From assembly GCA_048883405.1 (NCBI GenBank), contig JBHLQS010000001.1, positions 24,420 to 88,419 on the forward strand: 64,000 nucleotides of DNA, written 5' to 3'. This document shows positions 17,432 to 26,651 of the stretch, in pieces. A program made the translations under genes and the position numbers. Position 1 is the first letter of the stretch; each line of letters begins with the position of its first letter. The stretch comes from SMTZ1-83 sp048883405 (GTDB taxonomy: Archaea; Asgardarchaeota; Thorarchaeia; Thorarchaeales; Thorarchaeaceae). Below the pieces are notes generated by a model. It ran no database searches. It saw nothing but the letters and a program-made list of their open reading frames with translations, and was not told the DNA's origin.

Positions 17432-18946
17432 CTATTTGTCAGCCTTTTTCAGAGCCTCAGATAGACCTTGGTTGAGTCCGGATGGTTCAAAAAGCCTCCT
17501 GCGAATCTTAACAAATGTGGGAACTGAAACTGTTTCTCCTACAAAAAGCGCCTCCCCTACTTCAAGTGTAGTTATGGTGTCCAATGACGCCCGATCAATG
17601 CCTTCACTACTGCGTCCAATATGTTCAAGGTCGTAGGGGTTCGTTGCTCTAAGGATTGCTTGATTGCTGCACTGACTCAACACGGTCGTCGAGAGTTTTA
17701 CAGGTCTTTGTGAAACCAAGCAGAGTAATGCAAAGAACTTGCGTCCTTCCCGTGCTATGGTTTCGATTCGACTCTTAGGAAGGGCAAGCTCATGTCGACT
17801 CTCCGGACAAAACTGATGGGCTTCCTCCAAGACCAAAAGAAATGGAGGAATTGAGCCTCGACGCCTCAGAAACATGAGCTCGCTTACCAAATGCGACACG
17901 ACAATTTGTTTCTTCTTTAGACTGATGAAGTCGCTCAAGTCAATGAGGGTTAGCTTCCCAGGTTTAATGATGCTCTTGAGATTCGGAATACCTTCCTTGC
18001 CAAATAATCCGGTTTCTTCTAGATTAACAAGCCATCCTACAAGAGCCTCTCTTGTGTTCTTGCTTATAGTTTCATCAGTCCTGACATAGTCAATGATATC
18101 ATCAAGTGTATATCCATTCTTTGAATCCTTGCGCATTATAGAGACTACTCGTCTTAGATCACGGACTTGAATGGCACTCATGTCAGCAACTAGAGACCCT
18201 ATAGCTTCAGCTGCCAAAGATTGCACTGGAATTTGAATATGTGACCCTCGAAGATGCTCTACATCGACTTCGAGGTCTGTCACACCTAATATGTCACTTG
18301 TGAGATCCTTTAGGTACGTATATTCTCCATGCACGTCAACAACAATCACTGCCAGCCTACCTTGTTTCTTCGTGCGTGCTAGCAGCTCTTCAAGAAGAAT
18401 GGAAACAAAGTAAGACTTCCCCGCACCACTCATGGCTAATATGGCTAGATGCTTTGAAAGGAGCCGATTGATAGATGGTTTGAACTCCAGAGTGTGATGA
18501 GCCAGATTACCTAAGTTGAGTCCATCCGTGTCATCAAGATTCAAGAAAGCAGCTAGCACTTCGCTGTCTGCCTTGCTTACTCGTGCTCCTGGAGATACGG
18601 CGAAGTATGGACGGACTGACCTGTTTGCTGACCACAGACCAAGGACTTGGGTTCTAGCAACGGTATATTGCCAGCGGTCAGTAGGAAAGATTGAGCGGAG
18701 CGGCTCTCCCCTAGATTGATATTCTCTTACGGCCTCGGCATGCTGGTAATATCGGTTGACTCTCACTAGGTCCTGTACTCTAGCAATGACTATCTGATCG
18801 TTATTTGCTACTGAAACGAACTCTCCCCGTCTTACTACTAACTCATGAGCTTCTCCTTCAACAACGAAGGAAAACTCCATGACGCTTGGTGAATCTTGTT
18901 CGCAGATCACGGTGCCAATCGGTGTGAATGACGATATTTCAGACAA
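17432..18946 (-). CDS. herA: HerA hexameric DNA helicase/translocase
   Basis: 504-residue FtsK/HerA-family ATPase. N-terminal HAS-barrel-like domain (~1-110), Walker A M-S-G-A-G-K-S-Y-F (~170-178), Walker B F-L-L-V-L-E-E-A-H-Q, and arginine-containing R-I-E-T-I-A-R-E-G-R-K. HerA and NurA form the resection machine for homologous recombination, usually with Mre11-Rad50, which are not in this window. Start is TTG 18946, preceded by GGAGG with seven-base spacing. The gene follows nurA by three bases. Confidence 0.95.
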   Translation of the reverse strand: MSEISSFTPIGTVICEQDSPSVMEFSFVVEGEAHELVVRRGEFVSVANNDQIVIARVQDLVRVNRYYQHAEAVREYQSRGEPLRSIFPTDRWQYTVARTQVLGLWSANRSVRPYFAVSPGARVSKADSEVLAAFLNLDDTDGLNLGNLAHHTLEFKPSINRLLSKHLAILAMSGAGKSYFVSILLEELLARTKKQGRLAVIVVDVHGEYTYLKDLTSDILGVTDLEVDVEHLRGSHIQIPVQSLAAEAIGSLVADMSAIQVRDLRRVVSIMRKDSKNGYTLDDIIDYVRTDETISKNTREALVGWLVNLEETGLFGKEGIPNLKSIIKPGKLTLIDLSDFISLKKKQIVVSHLVSELMFLRRRGSIPPFLLVLEEAHQFCPESRHELALPKSRIETIAREGRKFFALLCLVSQRPVKLSTTVLSQCSNQAILRATNPYDLEHIGRSSEGIDRASLDTITTLEVGEALFVGETVSVPTFVKIRRRLFEPSGLNQGLSEALKKADK

Positions 18947-18949
18947 ATA

Positions 18950-20107
18950 TTAACCTCCAAATGGGTTTCTTGACCGTCTTCTCTCAAGTGTCGCATAGGT
19001 AAGACCGGAAAGGGCCATCAATCGATCGACAATGAGTTGTGTTTCGTTGTTACTGATTCGTGCTCGCGCATCCGCTTCCAGCACTGGAGTAGGAATCCCA
19101 TACTCAGGATGCTGCCAAGAGAGAGGAAGAATAGCTGAGAGAGCCTTGTCTATCTGTGCAGACCCATTGCTTTCATCAACAAGAATCTCTATTCTGATAG
19201 GGAGGTCATCACGAGCAGTCTTCAAGTATGTGACCCAGATCGAAGATGCCCAATTCGAAAGGTCATCTGAGAGTGCATTTGTGTTTTGCACTAGCTCAGC
19301 AGAATACTTGAAGGCAAACGTCCGTTCACCCTCCTCGAGAAATGTATCAAGGAGGTCACAGTCTCTGGAGAATTTGAGGAGCCAACGATAGTCCACTCCT
19401 TGCATCATTTCGAAGACGCCTGGATTGCGTAGAACATGCGGAAGAATGTCACTTAGGATACCGACTATTCGAGTCGCCCGACTATCCTTTACTATCCCTG
19501 CTAGGATTGTTTTCTTCTCTCTGGCCTTATGATAGAGCTGTCTATACATAGCCACTACTTCCTGAAACTTCTCATAGACAGCTGATCCAGCGCTTGGCCG
19601 GTCTCGTGGATGATAGAACAGGGAACCATCCACTAGAATCAGGTCAACATAGAACTCATCGAGGATAGACAGGGTGACTTCTAGTTCTGCAGCAATGCGC
19701 TCAAGGGAACCAAGTTGGTCAAGTTCTGGGCTTGGTAATGTAAGCATCACTGGTCTGATAGTTGGCTCAGGAAAAGCACTCGGAAAGAAGTCCACGTTTG
19801 GGCCTGCTTCTGGACCGAATTTAAAGACCACTGCTATGCCACGAGTGAGTATCAAATCTATCGATCTGAACCGCCTTCTGATAAGACCCCCATCAACTCC
19901 TGCAATTCTCAGTCCAGACAAATCTGTGGGCTCAATCATCTTAGAGAATTGTGTTTCCACAGCGTCTGCCGCGAGTGCGGGATATCGACCCAAATCCAGC
20001 TCTCCTTTGATTCGTGATAGAACAGATCCAAACCGCTTTCTAGTGTCCTCAACATGTTCAATCTCCTCGACTAATATGGCAAGCATTGAGTCAAGGTTGT
20101 GGTCCAC
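18950..20107 (-). CDS. nurA: NurA 5'-3' nuclease
   Basis: 385 residues with the NurA signature: I-A-G-V-D-G-G (metal-binding Asp, ~residue 68), L-I-L-V-D-G-S-L-F (second Asp) and C-terminal V-L-E-A-D-A-R-A. NurA resects DNA ends inside the HerA ring. It starts at GTG 20107, overlapping the pyrG TAG by one base, so translation is coupled to pyrG, an unusual partner for this pair. Confidence 0.93.
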   Translation of the reverse strand: MDHNLDSMLAILVEEIEHVEDTRKRFGSVLSRIKGELDLGRYPALAADAVETQFSKMIEPTDLSGLRIAGVDGGLIRRRFRSIDLILTRGIAVVFKFGPEAGPNVDFFPSAFPEPTIRPVMLTLPSPELDQLGSLERIAAELEVTLSILDEFYVDLILVDGSLFYHPRDRPSAGSAVYEKFQEVVAMYRQLYHKAREKKTILAGIVKDSRATRIVGILSDILPHVLRNPGVFEMMQGVDYRWLLKFSRDCDLLDTFLEEGERTFAFKYSAELVQNTNALSDDLSNWASSIWVTYLKTARDDLPIRIEILVDESNGSAQIDKALSAILPLSWQHPEYGIPTPVLEADARARISNNETQLIVDRLMALSGLTYATLERRRSRNPFGG

Positions 20108-21783
20108 TACGCTTTCCCTCTCTGTTTCTTGTATTCAAGAGATGCTCTAATAAGGCCCAAGTAGAGAGGGTGTGGAGAGTCAGGACGAGACTTGAACTCA
20201 GGATGGAATTGAACACCTATCCAGAAAGGATGGTCGACCAGTTCCACAGCGTTGATTATCTCACCGCTGGTATCATAGGCAGAAACAATCAATCCTTGTT
20301 CCTTCATTCTATTGACATACCTGTCGATGAGATGAAATCTGTGTCTGAACCGTTCCCTAGTGGTTGTCTTTCCATAAATGCTGTGAAGCTTTGTTCCCTC
20401 CAGAATGGAAACCTCATGACCGCCCAAACGCATTGTCCCGCCCTTGTCATCTACGCCCTTTTGTTCGTCCATTAGATCTATGACGGGATAGAGACTGTCT
20501 GCATCTACTTCTGTGGTATGTGCACCTTTCCAGTCCATCATTTTCCTCGCAAAGGCCACGGTTCCCAGCTGAGCGCCATAGCAGATTCCTAGTAGTGGAA
20601 TCTTAAGATCAAAGGTCAATGTAGCAGCACAAATCATGCCTTCGACACCACGCTCACCAAATCCTGGTGTCAAGAGCACTCCATCTACATCCTGCAGGTC
20701 CTCACGAAGACTTGCCTCATCACAACGCTCTTCAGTTTCAATCCACTTGATTGTCACTCGAGCGCCGCAGGCTGCTGCAGCATGATGCAGCGCCTCATTG
20801 ATGCTCTTGTATGAATCACTGAGTGTCGTATATTTGCCGGGCATTGCAATGGTTATACTATCAGGAAGAGATTCAAACGTCTTGACCATATCATGCCATT
20901 GCTGGGTATCAGGCGTATGGTTCTCTAGACCTAAATGATTGGTTAGAATGCTTCCGAGACCTTGATTCTCGAATGACAAGGGCAGTCGATAAATAACTGG
21001 TATATCAGGATTGGAAATGACCCTATTCTCAGGAACGTTGCAGAAGAGAGCAATCTTGCTCTCTGCCGAAGGAGGCAACTCTCTTTCAGCTCGGCAAATT
21101 ATTACATCAGGCTGAAGACCAAGACCTTGAAGAGTCCTAACACTGTGTTGGGTTGGTTTGGTCTTGAACTCTCCAACAGAGCCGATGTAAGGAACAAGTG
21201 TCACATGTACAAGAGCAACTCTTTCATGACCAACTTCACTGACCAACTGACGAACTGCCTCAAGAAATGGCATTGCTTCGATATCCCCTGCGGTACCTCC
21301 TATTTCCACCAGCAGTACATCGGGTTTTTGCTCTTCTACGACCTTCCAGATTCGATATTTTATCCTGTCTGTGACATGAGGGATTATCTGAACGGTTCTG
21401 CCCAGGAAGCTTCCCTTTCGTTCTCCTAGAATTACTGAAACATAGATCTGACCTGATGTGATGTTTTGAGAAGGATGAACTTCCATCCCAGTAAACCGTT
21501 CATATGTACCAAAATCCAAGTCAATCTCAGAGATTATGAACTCAAATCCCTCCGCAGGACAAAACGCCCATGGCTGATCTGTTACAAACACCTCCCCATG
21601 TTCAACGGGGTTCAATGTTCCTGGATCAATGTTCAGATAGGGATCTATTTTCATTATGCCAATTTTATATCCTCGAAATTGGAAGAGCTTTGCAATTGAT
21701 GCTGTTGTGACACCTTTCCCAATTCCAGAGAGCACGCCCCCTGTAACAAAAACAAAGCGGGTCTGGTCTTGATTTGTGTTCAA
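20107..21783 (-). CDS. pyrG: CTP synthase
   Basis: 558 residues. N-terminal amidoligase: V-T-G-G-V-L-S-G-I-G-K-G, D-P-Y-L-N-I-D-P-G-T, H-G-E-V-F-V-T-D; C-terminal glutaminase with G-I-C-Y-G-A-Q nucleophile Cys and V-Q-F-H-P-E. It converts UTP to CTP with glutamine. Odd: between V-F-V-T-D and I-D-L-D-F-G-T-Y-E-R-F there are ~15 extra residues and the usual D-G-A-E-T-D-L-D-L-G-H is altered (the Mg-binding Asp of D-L-D is kept, the His after G is Thr). TTG start with GAGGA upstream. Likely expressed with nurA-herA. Confidence 0.93.
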   Translation of the reverse strand: MNTNQDQTRFVFVTGGVLSGIGKGVTTASIAKLFQFRGYKIGIMKIDPYLNIDPGTLNPVEHGEVFVTDQPWAFCPAEGFEFIISEIDLDFGTYERFTGMEVHPSQNITSGQIYVSVILGERKGSFLGRTVQIIPHVTDRIKYRIWKVVEEQKPDVLLVEIGGTAGDIEAMPFLEAVRQLVSEVGHERVALVHVTLVPYIGSVGEFKTKPTQHSVRTLQGLGLQPDVIICRAERELPPSAESKIALFCNVPENRVISNPDIPVIYRLPLSFENQGLGSILTNHLGLENHTPDTQQWHDMVKTFESLPDSITIAMPGKYTTLSDSYKSINEALHHAAAACGARVTIKWIETEERCDEASLREDLQDVDGVLLTPGFGERGVEGMICAATLTFDLKIPLLGICYGAQLGTVAFARKMMDWKGAHTTEVDADSLYPVIDLMDEQKGVDDKGGTMRLGGHEVSILEGTKLHSIYGKTTTRERFRHRFHLIDRYVNRMKEQGLIVSAYDTSGEIINAVELVDHPFWIGVQFHPEFKSRPDSPHPLYLGLIRASLEYKKQRGKA

Positions 21784-21904
21784 GAAGGATTCCTCGTGTT
21801 CTTGGCTCCGTCATATTCTATGGCTCAAGACTATGCGTCGCTGCTACGTGAGGTCGTATAAATCGTTCGTTGCAAATGCTTATTCTGCGCCCTTCTGATT
21901 CATA

Positions 21905-22483
21905 TTAGATTGGCTTTGTGAGAACACTTGCACGCATAGCGTTTCGAAAGAGATGTTGAAATGCCTCAAGAATATTAAAGCCATCCTTGGCTATGCTTTT
22001 GAACACAGGAACGACCCGCGGAAGTCTTAGACGTTCCCGTATTTCGTCTTCTTGAACCGCTCCGGGAAGGTCCTGTTTGTTGAGGCAGACAACTATTGGC
22101 AGGGGTCGTTCCTCCTCCGCCACCAATGCCACCAGCTCATTCCAACTTGCCTGATTCTCTTGCAACAGGTGTTCCTGAGAGTCAACCATGAAAACAACTC
22201 CGTCTGCACCTACAAGGACCACTTCTCTAGTTGACCTATAGAAGTCTTGACCAGTTGCGGACCACACATGAGCGTTAATCTTCCAGCTGTTTCCCAATGC
22301 AAATGGAATTGTGCCAAAATCGCAGAACATGGTCCTCCCCACAGTGTTCTCAATGGATGTCAGTTTGTCTGCATAATCAAGGCTTGAGAAGAGCCATCGT
22401 ATGGCAGTGGTTTTGCCACTCATTGCAGGACCAAAGAACACTATTTTGAGACCGACCGTACGAGTACCATAGTCTATAATCAT
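21905..22483 (-). CDS. Ras/Arf/MglA-like small GTPase
   Basis: 192 residues. G1 F-F-G-P-A-M-S-G-K-T-T (residues ~16-26), G3-like W-S-A-T-G-Q-D-F-Y-R, G4 N-K-Q-D-L, G5 region F-K-S-I-A-K. The G-Q-x-x-Y form of G3 is that of MglA and Arf-like GTPases rather than D-x-x-G of Ras. Asgard archaea carry many such GTPases. It follows the unknown 306-residue gene by 15 bases and that gene overlaps a roadblock gene, so the GTPase and a likely roadblock regulator share one mRNA, as in bacterial MglA-MglB pairs. Confidence 0.88.
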   Translation of the reverse strand: MIIDYGTRTVGLKIVFFGPAMSGKTTAIRWLFSSLDYADKLTSIENTVGRTMFCDFGTIPFALGNSWKINAHVWSATGQDFYRSTREVVLVGADGVVFMVDSQEHLLQENQASWNELVALVAEEERPLPIVVCLNKQDLPGAVQEDEIRERLRLPRVVPVFKSIAKDGFNILEAFQHLFRNAMRASVLTKPI

Positions 22484-22498
22484 CCCTTCACTCCCTGA

Positions 22499-23419
22499 TC
22501 ACGTTCCCCACATACTATCAACCCATGCACCAAGGCCCGACAAGGCACCGGACTTCACGCAGTCAGAAAAGTCCTCGTGCCATTCTGCGTGGATGAATCG
22601 AATGAGGTCAGACAGATCGCCGCCTTCCCATCCAATTGCCTCATACAGATTTCTCTCGGTCAGTGCAGTGGATGCGCCAAGTTCCCTGGCTAGACGGATT
22701 CTAGATAATAGAGTAACTGCTCTTCTGGCTGCATGTACATAGTTGCTTATTTCTTCATCAAAAACATCATGCGTCAGTTTCTCAGATTCATCATCAAGCT
22801 TCAAGACTGCATTTATGATGCCGCTTGATACGTTGACGTCACGAAGTGATTTTCTCAGAAGGCGCCTTATTCTCTCGAGAGATTGACGTTTTCGAGTCAG
22901 AATCTTAGTAACTATCTTCTTCTCCACCTCCAAATTGCTGCTACATGGCTCTATGAGGGAGAAGTTCATCGATGAAGGAGAGTCAACCCTCAAGATCCCA
23001 CAATTGCTGGAACGCTGTAGCACTCGATGAATCACCGTTTGCATCATCTCTTCATCTACATGCATTCCTAACACATTAGCTCCTATAGGGATTGCAAGAA
23101 GCCACCCAGGAAATCTTGTTATTCGTTCTAGAGCCAGCCGTAGGTTTGACGAAAGCCCGCAGATAATGGTCCTACTAACTTCATAGTTGTGCTTCTCCTC
23201 CTCCCATACTGCAAGAAGCTCGCTTTCGGAAGTGAAATCACGCCAGAACACAAGCTTGTGATGGTGAGGGCATAGTGTAGTAAGGCTTTCAGTGATATCA
23301 TCTACTAGTTCGACATCTTGACCAGTTACCAAGATAGGAAGACGATTCATCACGGAATTCAACAGAAGTGAAAAATCGTCCCCCAGTAGCTCAATCATTC
23401 GCATTATAGAATAAGTCAT
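22499..23419 (-). CDS. uncharacterised protein between roadblock and GTPase genes
   Basis: 306 residues, no family recognised. Residues ~25-130 alternate strands and helices (L-P-I-L-V-T-G-Q-D then D-D-I-T-E-S-L and K-L-V-F-W-R-D-F), like a P-loop NTPase core that has lost the G-K-S/T. The C-terminal half (~165-300) is helical with basic clusters R-K-R-Q-S-L-E-R-I-R-R-L-L-R-K. No membrane segment. Its ATG overlaps the roadblock stop by four bases and the GTPase follows, so it is probably the third component of that module: effector, GEF-like factor or adaptor (inference). Confidence 0.65.
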   Translation of the reverse strand: MTYSIMRMIELLGDDFSLLLNSVMNRLPILVTGQDVELVDDITESLTTLCPHHHKLVFWRDFTSESELLAVWEEEKHNYEVSRTIICGLSSNLRLALERITRFPGWLLAIPIGANVLGMHVDEEMMQTVIHRVLQRSSNCGILRVDSPSSMNFSLIEPCSSNLEVEKKIVTKILTRKRQSLERIRRLLRKSLRDVNVSSGIINAVLKLDDESEKLTHDVFDEEISNYVHAARRAVTLLSRIRLARELGASTALTERNLYEAIGWEGGDLSDLIRFIHAEWHEDFSDCVKSGALSGLGAWVDSMWGT

Positions 23420-24363
23420 GGCTCTCGCCTCGCCAAGACTACTCCATTGTCATTGCCGCCAGCTAGAAGCAGCTCCCTGAGATCATCTGGAACTGAAGGG
23501 CGCATCACTTCGGCAGTACTAAGAACTCGCTTGATTTCCTCAATGTAGTGCTTGAGTAAGAGCCGCATGAGACCAAGTTTCTGACCTCCACGATTTACCC
23601 AAAGACTGAACACCCCGTTTGGTACAGCATAGATGAAGTGTCTTGTAGATCCCGCTTCGCAGAGAACAGTCTGAAGAGAGCTATTTCGGAGCGTTCGTAC
23701 CACGCGTTCTGATGCATCATGTAGAGCAAATGACATTGCAGCAAGTCTATCATTAGTGAATCCCTCTAGAGAAACACGAACACCCCCACTGAGAGAGAGA
23801 AAGACCGAGTCGATATCAGGAATGCCATCATGAACCTGCCGTAATAGCGCTCTCAGTGTAAGAGCTTGAGACCGATCAAGCGAGATGATTGACCGTGATG
23901 TGGCATAGGAAGTATTTTGCCCTTCAGCTACAGCAAATCCACTGAGAACGCGATGGGTTTCGTCAGTACTGTAGGAACGTAGTGGCGGGAGCCTTCCATC
24001 CACATGCTGTCGTAGCAAGAATGAAACACGAGACAAACTGTCCTTCATCTCTATAAATAGCGCCGCAAGATTCACTCTGGGTGCAGTTGTAACGGTCAAG
24101 AAGTAGTTGGGATCATTGGGAAGTGAGGCAAGGAATACTTTGGAGGTTTCGGACTCCATAAGAAGATACTTGAATTCGCCATGGATAAGACGCGCAACAC
24201 CATAGATTGCACATGTTGATGATGCGACTGCGAATACCTCTTCCTTGCTGAACCATACCCCAGCACTGGCAACGGGGAGCCCATCTTTCTGAATTAGGAC
24301 TACATTTTCAACGCCAGCAATCATCTTTATGGTTTGCAGCGTTTCGTTTAGCTCGTCAGTCAA
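23416..24363 (-). CDS. roadblock/LC7-domain protein (probably tandem)
   Basis: 315 residues. Residues 1-110 form a roadblock domain: L-N-E-T-L-Q-T-I-K-M-I-A-G-V-E-N-V-V-L-I-Q-type helix-strand, K-D-G-L-P-V-A-S-A, the long central helix and F-L-T-V-T-T. Residues ~165-290 look like a second, more divergent copy (L-R-Q-V-H-D-G-I-P-D-I-D-S-V-F-L, later Y-A-V-P-N-G-V-F-S-L-W-V). Roadblock dimers act as regulators of Ras-like GTPases (MglB, Ragulator). First gene of the unit, with a TATA box 50 bases upstream. Confidence 0.82.
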   Translation of the reverse strand: MTDELNETLQTIKMIAGVENVVLIQKDGLPVASAGVWFSKEEVFAVASSTCAIYGVARLIHGEFKYLLMESETSKVFLASLPNDPNYFLTVTTAPRVNLAALFIEMKDSLSRVSFLLRQHVDGRLPPLRSYSTDETHRVLSGFAVAEGQNTSYATSRSIISLDRSQALTLRALLRQVHDGIPDIDSVFLSLSGGVRVSLEGFTNDRLAAMSFALHDASERVVRTLRNSSLQTVLCEAGSTRHFIYAVPNGVFSLWVNRGGQKLGLMRLLLKHYIEEIKRVLSTAEVMRPSVPDDLRELLLAGGNDNGVVLARREP

Positions 24364-24409
24364 TCGCTCAGCTCCGGACCTAAAAGATGGTCCAATTTAG
24401 AATCTCGGA

Positions 24410-24424
24410 GGTTACTATATAACC
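24410..24424 (-). promoter_or_regulatory. palindromic TATA promoter of the roadblock-GTPase operon
   Basis: GGTTACTATATAACC: inverted arms GGTTA/TAACC frame the TATA element. On the minus strand the predicted start is about 24390, 27 bases before the roadblock ATG. A repressor dimer on the palindrome would block TBP (inference). Confidence 0.45.
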
Positions 24425-24477
24425 ACCACACAGACTATGTTTTCATGGAGTGAGCTTATGTGAAGCATAGCCCATAT

Positions 24478-25773
24478 TCACATGTGAATTAATGCGGCGT
24501 CTGGGACCTCTTGAAAGACTTCACGGGCGGCTTTCCCGACTTCTCTGCGATTGCGGTCAAATGTATACACACGGATAACATCGAGGTACACCTTCATCAT
24601 CTCTGCAATGTTTGAGTAGTCTGAGAGATTATGAGACACCTTCTTGCTGTCAATCATCTCAAAGATTCGTATCTCCATGGGATTGAGCTGATGTGGATTA
24701 TAGGGAACTGATGGGAGAGTAGGTACATCTACAATCACTTCATCAGCTGGTACACCTGCTAATGCTGCAATCTCATCCTGAATGCTCTCTCTAACTCTGC
24801 GTTTCGTAAGGATTTTGGAAACGAAGCGATCTTCGGTATGCAGGACTTTTTCAAAGACTGACTTATACAGAACACGCGAATCCAACATGTTTACCATTTT
24901 GACCGCCTCTTTGGCATCGTCAGACTCGGTGGGGTCAATCTTTCTGATTCTTGATATCAATGACATATCATCCAGTTTTAGAAACTCCTCAGGGGTTGAA
25001 AAGCTTGTCAAACCCAAAACACTGTCTGCAGCATTCATGAGCTTGACCAACATTACCTCAACACTGCGAACTGTTTTGTGATAGTAGACATTGAGAAACA
25101 TCTCATACCGTGCAACAAGGAATGCTTCCAGAGCGCCTCTGGCTGCAATATCGAACTCTAGTATCAAATCATCAGAAACTTCAAGACTGTTGATGAGTCG
25201 ATGGATGTCAACAAGACCATAGTTGACCCCGCAATAGAATGAGTCTCTAATTAGATAGTCCATCTTATCAGCATCGACTTGACCTGCAACGATCGAACTA
25301 ACAACAGAGTCAGTCTTGGTCTCACGTCTTCCGCGAACCAGGTTGGCTATTCGGTTCTTGGACATTCCACCATCCTCAAGCAGGTCTCCAACCTCACTTT
25401 CGCGGATGATCCACTCAGTCACGTCTTCGTGGTTCCATCCCTTTCGTTCAATTAGTGACTCTTCGAATACATGGCTGAATGGGCCATGACCTATGTCATG
25501 TAGAAGGCCTGAGATACGTACTTCTTGAAGGGTCTTCTCACCAAGATTCATTGGCCCGAGTAGTCTCCTTCCTGTCAGACCTGCTAGATACATTGCACCA
25601 ATGCAATGACCGAAACGAGTATGTTCAGCTGCAGGGTATACGAAATGACCGCCAGAAAGCTGTTTTATCCGTCTGAGTCGTTGATAGGGCGCTGAGTTAA
25701 TAACCTTGGACTCAAGTTCTGTGAGCCCGATGAAACCATGGATAGGATCGTTCAGCTCCATAATGAAATCCAT
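24478..25773 (-). CDS. HD-domain phosphohydrolase, SAMHD1/dGTPase-like
   Basis: 431 residues. Metal-binding set H-T-R-F-G-H, L-L-H-D-I-G-H-G-P-F-S-H and D-x-x-D in V-D-A-D-K-M-D-Y-L-I-R-D, with the family start D-P-I-H-G-F and Y-Q-R-L-R-R-I-K-Q-L. The family hydrolyses dNTPs or other phosphoesters. ATG 25773 is preceded by GAGGGA. Same strand as the XRE regulator upstream (17-base gap, so a likely operon) and the roadblock operon downstream. Confidence 0.9.
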   Translation of the reverse strand: MDFIMELNDPIHGFIGLTELESKVINSAPYQRLRRIKQLSGGHFVYPAAEHTRFGHCIGAMYLAGLTGRRLLGPMNLGEKTLQEVRISGLLHDIGHGPFSHVFEESLIERKGWNHEDVTEWIIRESEVGDLLEDGGMSKNRIANLVRGRRETKTDSVVSSIVAGQVDADKMDYLIRDSFYCGVNYGLVDIHRLINSLEVSDDLILEFDIAARGALEAFLVARYEMFLNVYYHKTVRSVEVMLVKLMNAADSVLGLTSFSTPEEFLKLDDMSLISRIRKIDPTESDDAKEAVKMVNMLDSRVLYKSVFEKVLHTEDRFVSKILTKRRVRESIQDEIAALAGVPADEVIVDVPTLPSVPYNPHQLNPMEIRIFEMIDSKKVSHNLSDYSNIAEMMKVYLDVIRVYTFDRNRREVGKAAREVFQEVPDAALIHM

Positions 25774-25790
25774 TGGAATCCCTCAAGGAT

Positions 25791-26531
25791 CTACATCTGT
25801 GGGTTGAATGACCTCAGCTCTCGAACTAATTCGTCAGTAGCCAGGTCTGACACGCAAAGAGGTAGATGAATACTGTCCGCAATTTTGACAGCAAGTGGAT
25901 CAAGCTCCTTAACTCCTTGTAATATCACAGCAGCTGGCTTCACAGCAGCAGAGGTACCTATCTGACTCGCCTTTATTGCAACCATGGGAGAACGTCCAGT
26001 AGAAACATTCGTGAGAATTGCCGCTCTTTGAGTGGTCCCTCCATAGAGCCGAAGAAGCTGCTGTGGAGTTAAACTGACAATGGCCTTCACACTATCTAGC
26101 GCTGTGTAACCGTAGATATCACGATCTAACAGGTTGCCATGTGTGAGGATTTTGCATTCAAGACGATTAACTAGTAGACGTGCTGGCACAGGCAACCCAA
26201 ATTCCCTACTGTCAAGTATGGCATCAGATGCTATTTCTGGAGCTAGGAGTTTCTCAAGTGCCATTGCAACTCTTCCACCATTAACAGCATCCATCTCGAT
26301 TAGGCCTTCAACAAATCGTCTTATGGTTTCAACTCGAGGTGACTTTCTTCGTCCGCTTTCATAATCGCTGATTACAGAGGGCGATACGCCAAGATGCTTT
26401 GCCAAGTGTTTCTGCGAGATTTGAAAACGCTCACGCCAACGTTTCATTACAGCTCCAGGATCGTTTTCAGCGAGGCATATCTCTCCCGCCATGGCTTCAG
26501 CCAGCCTATGCAATGCCTCACTTCCTTCCAT
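25791..26531 (-). CDS. XRE-type helix-turn-helix regulator (COG1709-like)
   Basis: About 246 residues. An N-terminal helix-turn-helix, residues ~28-65 (W-R-E-R-F-Q-I-S-Q-K-H-L-A-K-H-L-G-V-S-P then S-V-I-S-D-Y-E-S-G-R-R-K-S-P), is followed by an archaeal C-terminal domain with A-A-V-K-P-A-A-V-I. ATG 26531 is preceded by GGAG and a TATA-like CTTTATC ~30 bases upstream, so it is preferred to the open frame reaching 26633. Possible effector-binding C-terminus; target unknown. Confidence 0.8.
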   Translation of the reverse strand: MEGSEALHRLAEAMAGEICLAENDPGAVMKRWRERFQISQKHLAKHLGVSPSVISDYESGRRKSPRVETIRRFVEGLIEMDAVNGGRVAMALEKLLAPEIASDAILDSREFGLPVPARLLVNRLECKILTHGNLLDRDIYGYTALDSVKAIVSLTPQQLLRLYGGTTQRAAILTNVSTGRSPMVAIKASQIGTSAAVKPAAVILQGVKELDPLAVKIADSIHLPLCVSDLATDELVRELRSFNPQM

Positions 26532-26651
26532 ACCAACACTCCAAAGGACCTTTTCTGATAAAGATTTGCGAAGTGATATGTTGCCACTGAACCTATACGA
26601 CACCGAAGGACTCAAAGAGAGCTCGTTGCTCAAAGCAATTTGGTTGAAGTC

